Part shown: piece by piece, positions 19,250-29,117 of the stretch | Position numbering within the stretch: the first letter of the stretch is position 1 | Layout of the letters: each line of letters begins with the position of its first letter | NCBI RefSeq assembly: GCF_013328205.1 | Contig: NZ_JABULH010000002.1 | Location: forward strand, 612,736 to 676,735 | DNA: 64,000 bases | Direction of reading: 5' to 3' | From: Sphingomonas hominis | GTDB lineage: Bacteria > Pseudomonadota > Alphaproteobacteria > Sphingomonadales > Sphingomonadaceae | Position numbers and translations under genes: made by a program | The notes under the pieces: generated by a model | What the model was told of the DNA's origin: nothing | What the model saw: only the letters and a program-made list of their open reading frames with translations | The model's database searches: none

Positions 19250-20649
19250 AGGGCGTCGCGACCGACATCGGCACGATCCACTTCGTCGGCATCGGCGGCA
19301 TCGGCATGTCGGGCATCGCCGAGGTGATGCACAACCTCGGCTATTCGGTGCAGGGCAGCGACGTGGCCGAAGGCTACGTGGTCGAAGGGCTGCGCGCGCG
19401 GGGGATCCCGGTGACGATCGGTCATTCGGCCGAGAACGTGGGCGATGCCGCGGTGGTCGTCACCTCGAGCGCGGTGAAGCGCGGCAATCCCGAGGTCGAG
19501 GCCGCGCTCGACCGCCGCGTGCCGGTGGTGCGCCGCGCCGAGATGCTCGCCGAGCTGATGCGGCTGAAATCAACGGTCGCGGTCGCTGGCACGCACGGCA
19601 AGACGACGACGACCTCAATGGTCGCGGCGCTGCTCGACGCGGGCGGGGTCGACCCGACCGTCATTAACGGCGGGATCATCAACAGCTACGGCTCGAACGC
19701 GCGGCTGGGCGCGTCGGACTGGATGGTGGTCGAAGCGGATGAGAGCGACGGTAGCTTCCTGCGATTGGACGGTACGATCGCGGTCGTCACCAACATCGAT
19801 CCCGAGCATCTCGACCATTACGGCAGTTTCGAGCGCGCGAAGGACGCGTACGTCGAGTTCGTCGAGAACGTGCCCTTCTACGGCGCGGCGTTGCTGTGCC
19901 TCGACCATCCGGAAGTGCAGGCGCTGATCCCACGCGTGCGCGACCGGCGGATCGTCACCTACGGCTTTGCGGCCTCGGCCGACGTGCGCGGCGTCAACGT
20001 GGTGCCTTATCCGGGCGGCAACCGGTTCGAAGCGCTGATCCGCTCGCGCGACGGCACCACGCGCTCGATTGAGGGGATCGACCTTCCGATGCCCGGCCGC
20101 CACAATGTGCAGAACGCGCTCGCCGCGGTCGGTGTCGCGCTCGAACTCGGCATCGGCGACGCGACGATCCAGCGCGGGTTCGAGAAGTTCGGCGGGGTCA
20201 AGCGTCGCTTCACCAAGGTCGGTGAGGTAGCTGGCGCGACCATCATTGACGATTACGGCCACCACCCGGTCGAGATTCGCGCCGTGCTCGCCGCCGCGCG
20301 CGAATCGGCGCAGGGGCGCGTGATCGCGGTGGTACAGCCGCACCGTTACTCTCGGCTCGGCAATCTGATGGAGGACTTTCAGGGCGCGTTCAACGACGCC
20401 GACGCGGTGTACGTGACGCCGGTCTACGCCGCGGGCGAGGCCGCGGTCGAGGGCGTCGATGCCGAGGCGCTGGTGGCTGGCCTACGCCGTCGTGGTCACC
20501 GCGATGTGCACACGGTCGCGGATGCCGACGCGCTCGCCGATGCGCTGGCCGCTGAGGTACGTGGAGGCGATCAAGTGATCTGCCTCGGCGCAGGCGACAT
20601 CACCAAATGGGCCGCCGGCCTCGCGCCTGCAGTCGAGGCGCGCCGGTGA
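19246..20649 (+). CDS. murC: UDP-MurNAc:L-alanine ligase
   Basis: First amino-acid ligase of the stem peptide; 467 residues. Motifs are [35 protein letters not shown] (P-loop), [46 protein letters not shown] and [11 protein letters not shown]. It starts at a GTG overlapping murG. Its TGA shares one base with the proposed murB ATG. Confidence 0.97.
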   Translation: MKGVATDIGTIHFVGIGGIGMSGIAEVMHNLGYSVQGSDVAEGYVVEGLRARGIPVTIGHSAENVGDAAVVVTSSAVKRGNPEVEAALDRRVPVVRRAEMLAELMRLKSTVAVAGTHGKTTTTSMVAALLDAGGVDPTVINGGIINSYGSNARLGASDWMVVEADESDGSFLRLDGTIAVVTNIDPEHLDHYGSFERAKDAYVEFVENVPFYGAALLCLDHPEVQALIPRVRDRRIVTYGFAASADVRGVNVVPYPGGNRFEALIRSRDGTTRSIEGIDLPMPGRHNVQNALAAVGVALELGIGDATIQRGFEKFGGVKRRFTKVGEVAGATIIDDYGHHPVEIRAVLAAARESAQGRVIAVVQPHRYSRLGNLMEDFQGAFNDADAVYVTPVYAAGEAAVEGVDAEALVAGLRRRGHRDVHTVADADALADALAAEVRGGDQVICLGAGDITKWAAGLAPAVEARR

Positions 20650-21674
20650 TGGCAGTCGGTGATATCCTCCCCGGCACGGGGAGGGGGACCAGCGAAGCTG
20701 GTGGAGGGGGCCTGCCTCTGGCGGTGTCGCCCGTGGAGAGCCCCCTCGACCACCAGCCTGCGGCTGGCGGTCCCCCTCCCCGTGCCGGGGAGGATATTAG
20801 GGTCCGCGGTCGGCTGACCCCGCGCGCGCCGCTCGCGCCGCTGGTCTGGTTCAAGGCGGGCGGCGCGGCGGAGTGGCTGTTCGAACCCGCCGACGCCGAC
20901 GATCTCGCCGCGTTCCTGCGCGACCTCAATCCCGCGGTTCCGGTGATGGCGCTCGGGCTCGGCAGCAACCTGATCGTGCGCGACGGCGGCGTGCCCGGCG
21001 TCGTCGTGCGTCTCGGCAAGCCGTTCGCGCGCGTCGAGGCGTTCGACGCGACTACCCTTCGCTGCGGCGGCGGGGCGAGCGGCATTCTCGTGTCCTCGAC
21101 CGCGCGTGACGCCGGGATCGCGGGCGTAGAATTTCTGCGCTCGATCCCCGGCACCGTCGGCGGCTTCGTGCGGATGAACGGCGGCGCCTATGGGCGCGAG
21201 GTCAAGGACGTGCTGATCGAGGCTGAGGTGGTGCTCCGCTCGGGCGAGCGCCGCACGCTGTCGCTCGACGAGCTCGGCTACACCTATCGGCACAGCGAAC
21301 TGCCCAATGGCGCGGTGGTGATCGCCGCAACCTTCCGCGGCAGGCCCGGCGAGCCCACAGCGATCCAGGCCGAGATGGACCGTATCGCCGCCGCGCGCGA
21401 GGCGTCGCAGCCGCTGCGCTCTAAGACCGGCGGCTCGACCTTCAAGAACCCCGACGGGTACAAGGCCTGGGCGCTGGTCGACCAGGCCGGCTGTCGCGGC
21501 AAGCGCCTGGGCGACGCGCAGGTCAGCGACAAGCATACGAACTTCTTGCTCAACGTCGGGCAGGCGACCAGCGCCGACATCGAGGCGCTGGGCGAGGAGG
21601 TGCGCGCGGCGGTGAAGGCGACGAGCGGCGTGACGCTCGAATGGGAGATACAGCGAGTGGGCGTGGCGGCATGA
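20649..21674 (+). CDS. murB: UDP-N-acetylenolpyruvoylglucosamine reductase with in-frame palindromic insertion
   Basis: FAD enzyme that reduces UDP-GlcNAc-enolpyruvate to UDP-MurNAc. Normal MurB sequence starts at about residue 50 (RGRLTPRAPLAPLVWFKAGG), followed by LGLGSNLIVRDGG, SIPGTVGGFVRMNGGAYGREV, YTYRHSELP, GGSTFKNPDG and KHTNFLLN. Between MAVGD and IRVRGRL lies a 44-residue Gly/Pro-rich stretch encoded entirely by a palindromic repeat. Removing exactly those 132 bases restores a plausible short N-terminus. I chose ATG 20649 because it shares a base with the murC stop. No ordinary start codon lies between the element and the conserved domain, but two in-frame GTGs lie inside the element (20724, 20733). 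Length is 341 residues against about 300 usually. Confidence 0.93.
   Translation: MAVGDILPGTGRGTSEAGGGGLPLAVSPVESPLDHQPAAGGPPPRAGEDIRVRGRLTPRAPLAPLVWFKAGGAAEWLFEPADADDLAAFLRDLNPAVPVMALGLGSNLIVRDGGVPGVVVRLGKPFARVEAFDATTLRCGGGASGILVSSTARDAGIAGVEFLRSIPGTVGGFVRMNGGAYGREVKDVLIEAEVVLRSGERRTLSLDELGYTYRHSELPNGAVVIAATFRGRPGEPTAIQAEMDRIAAAREASQPLRSKTGGSTFKNPDGYKAWALVDQAGCRGKRLGDAQVSDKHTNFLLNVGQATSADIEALGEEVRAAVKATSGVTLEWEIQRVGVAA
20662..20797. repeat. Palindromic repeat element inserted in murB
   Basis: A 136-base element with perfect 29-base inverted terminal repeats (20662-20690 and 20769-20797), both beginning ATATCCTCCCCGGCACGGGG. Each end is itself a hairpin (CCTCCCCG, three-base loop, CGGGGAGG), and each half holds a further small hairpin (ACCAGC-gaa-GCTGGT; CCAGCC-tgc-GGCTGG). 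The outer ATAT occurs at both ends 132 bases apart, so insertion with a 4-bp duplication would add exactly 44 codons. It resembles the GC-rich intergenic palindromes common in sphingomonad and Caulobacter-group genomes. It encodes no transposase. Confidence 0.85.
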
Positions 21675-22639
21675 GCGGGGCGTTGCACATCGCGGTGCTG
21701 ATGGGCGGCTGGTCGGCGGAGCGCGAGGTGTCGCTGTCGTCGGGGGCGGGCGTCGCCGAGGCGCTCGAGTCGCTCGGCCACCGCGTCACCCGGATCGACA
21801 TGGGGCGCGACGTCGCGGCGCGACTGGCGGAGGCGAACGCCGATCTCGTCTTCAACGCGCTTCACGGCACACCCGGCGAGGACGGCAGCGTGCAAGGGCT
21901 GATGGACCTGATGGGCCTGACCTATACGCATAGCGGCATGGCCACCTCGGTGATCGCGATCGACAAGGTCCTGACGAAACAGGCGCTGGTGCCGCACGGC
22001 ATTCCGATGCCCGGCGGGCGCATCGTCAAGTCGGTCGACGTGTTCGACGCCGATCCGCTCGCACGGCCGTACGTGCTCAAACCTGTCAACGAAGGCTCAT
22101 CGGTCGGCGTCGCGATCGTCACCGATCAGGGGAACTACGGCAACCCGATCGCGCGCGATGCGAAGGGCCCTTGGGCCGAGTTCGACGAACTGCTCGCCGA
22201 GCCGTACGTGCGCGGGCGCGAGTTGACCACTGCGGTTCTGGGCGGCGTGGACGGCCCGCGCGCGCTCGGCGTCACAGAGCTTCGGCCGAAGTCGGGCTGG
22301 TACGATTACGATGCCAAATACACCGACGGCATGACCGAGCATCTGTTCCCCGCGCCGATCCCCGACGAGATCATGCAGGCGTGCATGGCGCTGGCGGTCG
22401 ACGCGCACCGACTGCTCGGCTGTCGCGGCGCGAGCCGGTCCGATTTCCGCTGGGACGACGAGCGCGGCGTCGACGGCTTGTTCCTGCTCGAGGTCAATAC
22501 CCAGCCCGGCATGACGCCGCTCAGCCTCGTCCCCGAACAGGCGCGCCACACCGCCATGAGCTACCCCGAACTCGTCCAGGCGATCGTCGACGAAGCGCTG
22601 CGCGACGCCGCCGGGCGGCACGGCAAGCGCGCGCCATGA
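21671..22639 (+). CDS. ddl: D-alanine--D-alanine ligase
   Basis: ATP-grasp enzyme making the D-Ala-D-Ala dipeptide used by MurF; 322 residues. It begins IAVLMGGWSAEREVSLSSG. FNALHGTPGEDGSVQGLMDL is the conserved N-domain loop, KPVNEGSSVGVAIV follows, and EVNTQPGMTPLSLVPEQA ends the active site. ATG 21671 overlaps the murB stop (ATGA), and the gene overlaps ftsQ by four bases. Confidence 0.97.
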   Translation: MSGALHIAVLMGGWSAEREVSLSSGAGVAEALESLGHRVTRIDMGRDVAARLAEANADLVFNALHGTPGEDGSVQGLMDLMGLTYTHSGMATSVIAIDKVLTKQALVPHGIPMPGGRIVKSVDVFDADPLARPYVLKPVNEGSSVGVAIVTDQGNYGNPIARDAKGPWAEFDELLAEPYVRGRELTTAVLGGVDGPRALGVTELRPKSGWYDYDAKYTDGMTEHLFPAPIPDEIMQACMALAVDAHRLLGCRGASRSDFRWDDERGVDGLFLLEVNTQPGMTPLSLVPEQARHTAMSYPELVQAIVDEALRDAAGRHGKRAP

Positions 22640-23565
22640 CGCGCACGATCCGCCGCGAGCCCGCGAACGCGCCGCGCCGCACCGTCAACCGCCGCAAGCC
22701 CGCGCCGAAGAAAACCTTCGGCCAGCGCATGCTCGCCAAGCTGCCGATCAGCGAAGCGTTCCTGCGCCGCGCGGTGACGTGGTCGCTGCTCGGTGCGGGC
22801 GGCGCGGCGGCGATCGCCGTCGCGACGTGGATCGGCATTCCGTCCGCGATCGGCATCGGCATAGCCGAGACGGCGGCGACCGCGGGGCTGCGCGTCGAGC
22901 AGGTCGACATTACTGGGCTGAAGCGGATGGACCGCGAGACGGTCTACGCGGTCGCACTCGAACAACCCTCGCGCGCGATGCTGCGGCTCGATCTGGAGGC
23001 GGTGCGCCAGCGGCTGCTCGCTTATGGCTGGATCGAGGACGCGTACGTCTCGCGGCGGCTGCCCGATCGGCTGCTGATCCACGTGACCGAGCGCGAGCCC
23101 GCCGCGGTGTGGCAGGACAACGGCCAGCTCATGCTGATCGACGCGGGCGGGCGTCTGCTCGCGCCGGTCGACCGCGCCAACATGCCCAATCTGCCGCTGG
23201 TGATCGGCCCGGGTGCCGACCGGCAGGAGCCGGCGTATCAGGCGCTGCTCGCCGCGACGCCCGCACTTCGCCGCCGCGTCAAGGCCGCCGCCTGGGTCGG
23301 CAATCGCCGCTGGGACCTGACGTTCAAGACCGGTGAGACGCTCGCGTTGCCGCAGGACGGCGCACAGGCGGCGCTGGTCAAGTTCGAGGCGATGGAGCGC
23401 GCGAGCCCCTTGCTCGGCAAGGGCTGGTTGCGCTTCGACATGCGCGATCCGGCGAAACTCGTCGCGCGCAAGCCGGGGCAGGACGCGCAAGGAAGTGCGC
23501 CGAGCGAGTCGCCCGAAACGTCCGAAGCGCGTGCGGCCCGCCCGCTCGCCGCCGGCGACGTCTGA
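22636..23565 (+). CDS. ftsQ: Cell division protein FtsQ
   Basis: Bitopic divisome protein of 309 residues linking early and late division proteins. It has a long basic cytoplasmic tail rich in Arg/Lys/Pro, one membrane helix near residues 48-75, a POTRA domain (VEQVDITGLKRMDRETVYAV, AYVSRRLPDRLLIHVTEREP) and the FtsQ beta domain (WQDNGQLMLIDAGGRLL). ATG overlaps the ddl stop. The last 30 or so residues are low in complexity. Confidence 0.93.
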   Translation: MTRTIRREPANAPRRTVNRRKPAPKKTFGQRMLAKLPISEAFLRRAVTWSLLGAGGAAAIAVATWIGIPSAIGIGIAETAATAGLRVEQVDITGLKRMDRETVYAVALEQPSRAMLRLDLEAVRQRLLAYGWIEDAYVSRRLPDRLLIHVTEREPAAVWQDNGQLMLIDAGGRLLAPVDRANMPNLPLVIGPGADRQEPAYQALLAATPALRRRVKAAAWVGNRRWDLTFKTGETLALPQDGAQAALVKFEAMERASPLLGKGWLRFDMRDPAKLVARKPGQDAQGSAPSESPETSEARAARPLAAGDV

Positions 23566-23592
23566 GCAAACGGGGCTAGGGGGCTCAAGCAG

Positions 23593-24852
23593 ATGGCGAA
23601 AGCGGCACCGGAAGGATTAATCACCGCGCTCGATATCGGGTCGTCGAAGGTGTCGGCGATGATCGCGCAGAAGGGCGACGGCGGCGAGCTGATCGTGCTC
23701 GGCACCGGTCAGCGCGAGAGCCGCGGCGTCAAGCGCGGTTATATCGCCGACATGCAGGCGACCGAGGGCGCGGTGCGCGAGGCGGTGGAGCAGGCCGAGC
23801 GGATCGCCGGGCTGTCGATCGAGAACGTGTGGGCGGGCTTCTCCGCCGGCGGCCTGGTCAGCGACGAAGCGTTCATCGAGGCCGAACTGGGCGGCACCCG
23901 CATCGAGCAGGCCGACATCGACGCGCTATTGCAGGAGGGGCGCCAGGCGATCGATCCGCAGGGACGCATGGTGCTCCACGCGCAGCCCGCGCTTTACACG
24001 CTCGACGGGTTGAACGGCGTCAAGAAACCGCTCGGGCTCCACGCCGATCGGCTGGGCGTCCACATCCATGTCATCGCCGCCGACGGTTCGCCGGTCCGCA
24101 ACCTCGACCTGTGCGTCCGCTCGGCACATCTGGAGGTCAAGTCGATCATCGCCGCGCCGGTTGCGACTGGCCTCGCGTGTCTCACGCAGGAGGAGCGCGA
24201 TCTGGGGGTCGCGCTGGTCGAGATCGGTGCAGGCATCACCAACGTGTCGCTGTTCGCGGGCGAGATGCTGGTGGGGCTCAAATCGATCGCGATCGGCGGC
24301 GCGGACATCACCGACGACATCGCCTCCGCCTTCGGCACCACGCGGTTGCAGGCCGAACGGATCAAATGCTTCCACGGCTCCGCCAACGCATCGCCGCGCG
24401 ACAATCACGAGATGGTGACGATCCGCGAGCGCAGCGAGGTCGAGGACAACGACTCTCTCCAGATCACCAAGGCAGCGCTGATCGCTGTGATCCGCCAGCG
24501 GCTCGAGGTGCTGATGGGCGAGGTGCAAGCCGCGCTCAAGGAATTGCGCTTCGAGGGACCGGTCGGTCGGCAAGTCGTCATCACCGGCGGCGGTGCCGAG
24601 TTGAAGGGTATCGCCGACTACGCGCAGCAACTGCTCGGCCGCTCGGTTCGCGTCGGGCGGCCGCGCGGGCTGACCAACCTGCCCGAGGCGCATGCGGGGC
24701 CGGGCTTCGCGACGCTCGCCGGGCTCGCCTATTTCGCTGCCGCCGATCCGATCGACCTGCGCGGCGTCGCGCCGAAACAGCAGACGGTTCACCGCAGCAA
24801 GGGCTGGCGGGGATTGCGCCGGCTGATCCAGGCCGCGAAAGCGAATTATTGA
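23593..24852 (+). CDS. ftsA: Cell division protein FtsA
   Basis: Actin-like ATPase that anchors FtsZ to the membrane; 419 residues. It starts LITALDIGSSKVSAMIAQ (phosphate 1 loop), has SHM-type 1C domain segments, VEIGAGITNVSLFAG (phosphate 2), VITGGGAELKGIADYAQQ (adenosine loop) and a C-terminal amphipathic helix (SKGWRGLRRLIQAAKANY) that should bind the membrane. It begins 27 bases after ftsQ. Confidence 0.96.
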   Translation: MAKAAPEGLITALDIGSSKVSAMIAQKGDGGELIVLGTGQRESRGVKRGYIADMQATEGAVREAVEQAERIAGLSIENVWAGFSAGGLVSDEAFIEAELGGTRIEQADIDALLQEGRQAIDPQGRMVLHAQPALYTLDGLNGVKKPLGLHADRLGVHIHVIAADGSPVRNLDLCVRSAHLEVKSIIAAPVATGLACLTQEERDLGVALVEIGAGITNVSLFAGEMLVGLKSIAIGGADITDDIASAFGTTRLQAERIKCFHGSANASPRDNHEMVTIRERSEVEDNDSLQITKAALIAVIRQRLEVLMGEVQAALKELRFEGPVGRQVVITGGGAELKGIADYAQQLLGRSVRVGRPRGLTNLPEAHAGPGFATLAGLAYFAAADPIDLRGVAPKQQTVHRSKGWRGLRRLIQAAKANY

Positions 24853-24968
24853 CAAGTTTGCCGAATCGGGTGGGTTTTCGCTGGTGCGTTGACCATCCAT
24901 GTGAAAAATAAGCCAACGCCCCGTTCACAATCAAAAAAGCGGGGGCTTGTGACCGGAGTAAACAGGCG

Positions 24969-26591
24969 ATGAGCATCGAATTCATTGCGCCCGACGTCGA
25001 CGATCTGACGCCGCGCATCACCGTCGTCGGCGTGGGCGGCGCGGGCGGCAACGCGATCGCAAACATGATGCGCGCGGACGTGCAGGGCGTGAACTTCCTC
25101 GTCGCCAACACCGACGCGCAGGCGCTGCGCTCGTCGGAGGCGGAGCAGAAGATCCAGCTCGGCACCAAGATCACCGGCGGCCTGGGTGCCGGCGCGCGGC
25201 CCGAGATCGGTCGCGCCGCGGCCGAGGAGTCGATCGACGAATTGTCGCGGCTGCTCGAGGGCAGCCACATGTGCTTCATCGCCGCCGGCATGGGCGGCGG
25301 CACCGGCACCGGTGCGGCGCCCGTCATCGCCAAGGCGGCGCGCGACATGGGCATCCTGACGGTCGGCGTCGTGACCAAGCCGTTCAGCTTCGAAGGCAAT
25401 CGCCGTGGCAAGTCGGCCGATGCGGGCATCGAGGAACTGCAGAAGTTCGTCGACACGCTGATCGTCATCCCCAACCAGAATCTGTTCCTGGTCGCCAATG
25501 CCAACACGACGTTCAAGCAGGCGTTCGAGATGGCGGACGAGGTGCTGCAGCAGGGCGTGCGCGGCATCACCGACCTGATGGTCATGCCCGGCCTCATCAA
25601 CCTCGACTTCGCCGACGTCCGCTCGGTGATGCAGGAGATGGGCAAGGCGATGATGGGCACGGGCGAGGCCGACGGCGACGACCGCGCGATCATCGCGGCG
25701 CAAAAGGCGATCGCCAACCCGCTGCTCGACGGCGTATCGATGCAGGGCGCGAAGGGCGTCATCGTCTCGATCACCGGCGGCGAGGACATGCGTCTGCTGG
25801 AGGTCGACGAAGCGGCGAACCACATCCGCGAGCTGGTCGATCCCGACGCCAACATCATCTGGGGATCGGCGTTCAACCCTGACCTGGAGGGCAAGATTCG
25901 CGTTTCGGTCGTCGCGACCGGCATCGAGAGCGCGGGTGCCGCCGGACAGCCCGGCAGCACCGCCGCCGCCCCGAGCCCAGCCGAGCCTGCGCGTCCGTTC
26001 AGTTTCTCCGCGCCGCGTCGCGCCGAGCCGGCTGCTGCCGCACCCGCGCCTGCTCCCGCGCCACAGCAGAGCTATCAGCCCGCACCGCAGCCGGTGACCC
26101 CACCGCCGCAGAGCTACGCCGCGCCGACCCCGACGCCCGTCGCTCCGGCGCCCGCTGCCCCCGCTGCTTCGGCTGCCCCGCGTGGCTACACCGGTTACGA
26201 GCAGGCACCCGCGTCTGCGCCTGCCGTAGCGAGCGATGCACTGGCGCAGGGCGTCGTGCCGCAGAGCCAGGTCGACACCGCAACCAACGCCAGCGACGAC
26301 GAACTGCTGCTCGGCTCCGAAGCGATGCTGCCCGAGCCGACCGCACCCGTGCCGCAAGCAACGCCCGCGGTGCAGTCCGGCGCCGATCAGGCCGGCACGC
26401 AGCGTCGCCGTTTCCTCGCGCCCGAGACGGCCGAAGAAACCCCGCCGCAGCCGCGCGTCAAGCTCGGTGGCACGCTGTTCGAGCGGATGCAGAACGCGAC
26501 CCGCGGCGCACCGCGCGCGGGCGAGGCTCCCGCCGCCGATGCACCGGCAAGCGACCTGCCGCGCTTCCTGCATCGCCAGAACAACCAGTAA
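24969..26591 (+). CDS. ftsZ: Cell division GTPase FtsZ
   Basis: Tubulin-like GTPase that forms the Z ring; 540 residues. The globular part (1-320) has [18 protein letters not shown], the tubulin signature [26 protein letters not shown] and the T7 region [11 protein letters not shown]. The linker, from about 320 to 525, is very long and rich in Ala, Pro, Gln and Ser. The protein ends in the partner-binding tail [13 protein letters not shown] 116-base gap after ftsA contains a CGGAG ribosome site just before the ATG and could hold an extra promoter, but I could not identify a convincing one. Confidence 0.97.
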   Translation: MSIEFIAPDVDDLTPRITVVGVGGAGGNAIANMMRADVQGVNFLVANTDAQALRSSEAEQKIQLGTKITGGLGAGARPEIGRAAAEESIDELSRLLEGSHMCFIAAGMGGGTGTGAAPVIAKAARDMGILTVGVVTKPFSFEGNRRGKSADAGIEELQKFVDTLIVIPNQNLFLVANANTTFKQAFEMADEVLQQGVRGITDLMVMPGLINLDFADVRSVMQEMGKAMMGTGEADGDDRAIIAAQKAIANPLLDGVSMQGAKGVIVSITGGEDMRLLEVDEAANHIRELVDPDANIIWGSAFNPDLEGKIRVSVVATGIESAGAAGQPGSTAAAPSPAEPARPFSFSAPRRAEPAAAAPAPAPAPQQSYQPAPQPVTPPPQSYAAPTPTPVAPAPAAPAASAAPRGYTGYEQAPASAPAVASDALAQGVVPQSQVDTATNASDDELLLGSEAMLPEPTAPVPQATPAVQSGADQAGTQRRRFLAPETAEETPPQPRVKLGGTLFERMQNATRGAPRAGEAPAADAPASDLPRFLHRQNNQ

Positions 26592-26740
26592 CCCGACCGC
26601 GGAGTGCGTCGCCTCGGCGGCGCACCCGCCACGGTTCGATCCATTGGAGTGAGCTTCGTCGCCGCTCCGGCTCGTTTCGCCGCACCGTTCGACTCGCGTC
26701 ATTGCCGGTTGGGTCCGCAGCGGCTTTAGCGTTGCATCAC

Positions 26741-29092
26741 ATGCGTTTTCCGATGCTTATCTCCGCGTCGCTGCTCCTCGCCGGCGCCGCGATGCCGCTG
26801 CCGCTCGCCGCACAAGCCATGGTGCAGCCGCTGCCGGGTACCACCGATGCGGACAAGCTCGCCGATCTGGTGCGCGAACTCGGGCGCAATCCGCGCGACT
26901 TGTCGGCGTTGATCGAGGCAGGCGACCTGTCGGCCAAGCTGGGCGACACCACCGCTGCCGCCGCGCTGTACAAGCGCGCGTCGCAGATCGATCCGAACAA
27001 TGCACGGGTGAAGGCGGGGATCGCGCGCATCCTCGTCAACGGTGAGCATCCGGGCGAGGCGCTGCGTTACTTCGACCAGGCCGAACGCGCCGGACTGTCG
27101 CCGACCATGTTCGCCGACGATCGCGGGCTCGCCTACGATCTGATCGGTGAGCAGGAACGCGCGCAGCGCGACTATCGCCTGGCGCTCGCGCGCGCGGGGC
27201 AGGGCAATGAGGACGAGGTGCGTCGGCGGTACGCGCTGTCGCTCGGCATATCGGGCCGCAAGGACGAGGCGTTGCAGCAGATCGACGCGCTGCTACGCAA
27301 GAGCGACCGCGGCGCGTGGCGCGCCCGCGCCTTTATTCTGGCGATGAACGGTGATGCGACCGGCGCCAATCGGATCGCGACCACGATGATGCCCGCGGGG
27401 ATGGGAACGGGACTCGCCGCCTTTTTCACGCGTCTGCCGACGCTATCGCCCGCCGATCGCGCCTTCGCGGTTCATTTCGGCGAAGTGACGCCGACGCCTC
27501 AGCGGCTCGCCGATGCGCGGCTGGTGCCGCCGTTGCCCGCACTCGGCGCCGATCCATATGGTCGCCCTGCGCCGGTGCAGGTGGCGGCGCAGACCGCCGT
27601 GGTACCGCCGACCGCGCGCGATCGCCGCAGGGGCCGGGATGCGCGGCAATCCACGCAGCCGAGGGTCACCACCTACCCGCAGGTCGCGCAAGCCTCCGCG
27701 CCGGCCATCGCACCGGTCGCCACGGCGGCGCCGTCGACCATCGTCTCGGCGCAACGCCCGTTGGCGTCACAATCGCTCACGGGATCGCCGCAGGTAGCGC
27801 AGGCGGTGGCACCAGCGATCACGAACAATGCTCGGCAGGCTCCGCCCACAGTCACCGGTGCGCCAGCGGCTACACAAGCCACTACGCAATTCGCGCAAGC
27901 GCCATCGGGCACGGCAACGACCTACCCGGCAGCGACGTCGCCGCTTTCAGGTGCTAGCTCGCCGGTCGCGGCGGCGAACCTTGCGGCCACCGCGAGATCC
28001 GTGCAGCCGGAGCCATCGCCTGCACCGGTCGAGCTCGCTGTCGCGCGCCCGACGAGCGCACAACCGGCACCTGCGGGTCTCGCTGCTGCGGCCGAGTCGC
28101 GTACCACCGTGCCAAGTCCCGCGGCCCTCGCGGCCACGTCGCCTGGCCCCGCCGCGTCTGCCGCTGCCCAGGCGAACAATTTGGTCGGCGCGCAAGCCAT
28201 AAGTACGACCGCCACGCCGGCCGTTCCTCAAGCAAATGCGCAACTCGCCGCCGCACCCGCGACTCCGCCGCGCAGCGAGAGCGAGGACTCGATCCTGGCG
28301 CGCATCGTCGCCAATATCTCGATCCCGGCGGCCGAACTCGGTGTCGCGCCGATGCCGAATGCTGCGCCGCAGCCGGGCACGACCACAACGCTTGAGGCGG
28401 CAGCGGTCGCGGCCGAACGCAACGCCGCGGCGGTTCAGCAACGCCGAGAACCAGCCGACTCGGAGCAGGTCGCACGGCCCGCCACGCGTTCGCGGCCAAC
28501 GCCGGTCGAGGCTGCGGCAGCGGAGCCGGTCACGACGCCGCGCCGACGTGGTTCTGCCACCCTATCGTCGAAGGACGAAGCGCCGGCGACTAGGACCACT
28601 CGCCGAGCGACCACCAAGGAGCTCGCCGCGACGGAGGACGACGCGGTTGCCCCGACGACACGCCGTGGCGCGCGCACCGCGGCCAAGAAGGACGCGGTCG
28701 AACCCGCCGCTGACACCAAGAAGCTGACACCCAAGCAGGCTGCCGCCAAGGCGAAGGCCGATGCCAACGCACTCGCCGACAAGAAGGCGGCGGCCGAGGA
28801 GAAGAAAGCCGCGCGCACCGATCCCGAGCGTTACTGGATCCAGGTCGCGGGCGGCGCGACCGAGGGCGACCTGAAGAAGGCGTGGTCCAGCGCCAAGTCG
28901 AAATCGTCGCTGCTCGCGGGGCGTGCCGGCTACTCGACCCCGCTGCGCGCCACCAACCGCGTCGTCACGGGTCCGTTCAAGACGCAGGCTGAGGCGCAGG
29001 CGATGGTCAACAAGCTGTCCAAACAAGGCGTCTCCGCCTTCACCTTCACCAGCGAGGCCGGGCAGAAGATGACCAAGCTGGACGGCAAGTGA
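26741..29092 (+). CDS. TPR and SPOR-domain exported protein
   Basis: A 783-residue exported protein. The signal peptide [26 protein letters not shown] is followed by TPR-like repeats to about residue 230 ([35 protein letters not shown]). A long low-complexity middle (about 280-690) is rich in Ala, Pro, Thr and Gln, and a Lys/Ala segment leads into a C-terminal SPOR domain ([36 protein letters not shown]). SPOR domains bind denuded septal glycan, so a division role right after ftsZ is reasonable but unproven. lpxC often occupies this position in other proteobacteria. ATG 26741 is fixed by the signal peptide. Confidence 0.85.
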   Translation: MRFPMLISASLLLAGAAMPLPLAAQAMVQPLPGTTDADKLADLVRELGRNPRDLSALIEAGDLSAKLGDTTAAAALYKRASQIDPNNARVKAGIARILVNGEHPGEALRYFDQAERAGLSPTMFADDRGLAYDLIGEQERAQRDYRLALARAGQGNEDEVRRRYALSLGISGRKDEALQQIDALLRKSDRGAWRARAFILAMNGDATGANRIATTMMPAGMGTGLAAFFTRLPTLSPADRAFAVHFGEVTPTPQRLADARLVPPLPALGADPYGRPAPVQVAAQTAVVPPTARDRRRGRDARQSTQPRVTTYPQVAQASAPAIAPVATAAPSTIVSAQRPLASQSLTGSPQVAQAVAPAITNNARQAPPTVTGAPAATQATTQFAQAPSGTATTYPAATSPLSGASSPVAAANLAATARSVQPEPSPAPVELAVARPTSAQPAPAGLAAAAESRTTVPSPAALAATSPGPAASAAAQANNLVGAQAISTTATPAVPQANAQLAAAPATPPRSESEDSILARIVANISIPAAELGVAPMPNAAPQPGTTTTLEAAAVAAERNAAAVQQRREPADSEQVARPATRSRPTPVEAAAAEPVTTPRRRGSATLSSKDEAPATRTTRRATTKELAATEDDAVAPTTRRGARTAAKKDAVEPAADTKKLTPKQAAAKAKADANALADKKAAAEEKKAARTDPERYWIQVAGGATEGDLKKAWSSAKSKSSLLAGRAGYSTPLRATNRVVTGPFKTQAEAQAMVNKLSKQGVSAFTFTSEAGQKMTKLDGK

Positions 29093-29117
29093 CGCGTATT
29101 TTCCGGGCGACCAACGC

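Noticed and set aside
24850-24894. TTGACA and TTGACC between ftsA and ftsZ as promoters of ftsZ
   Set aside because: Neither has an acceptable -10 at 16-18 bases. A promoter may exist but cannot be assigned by eye.
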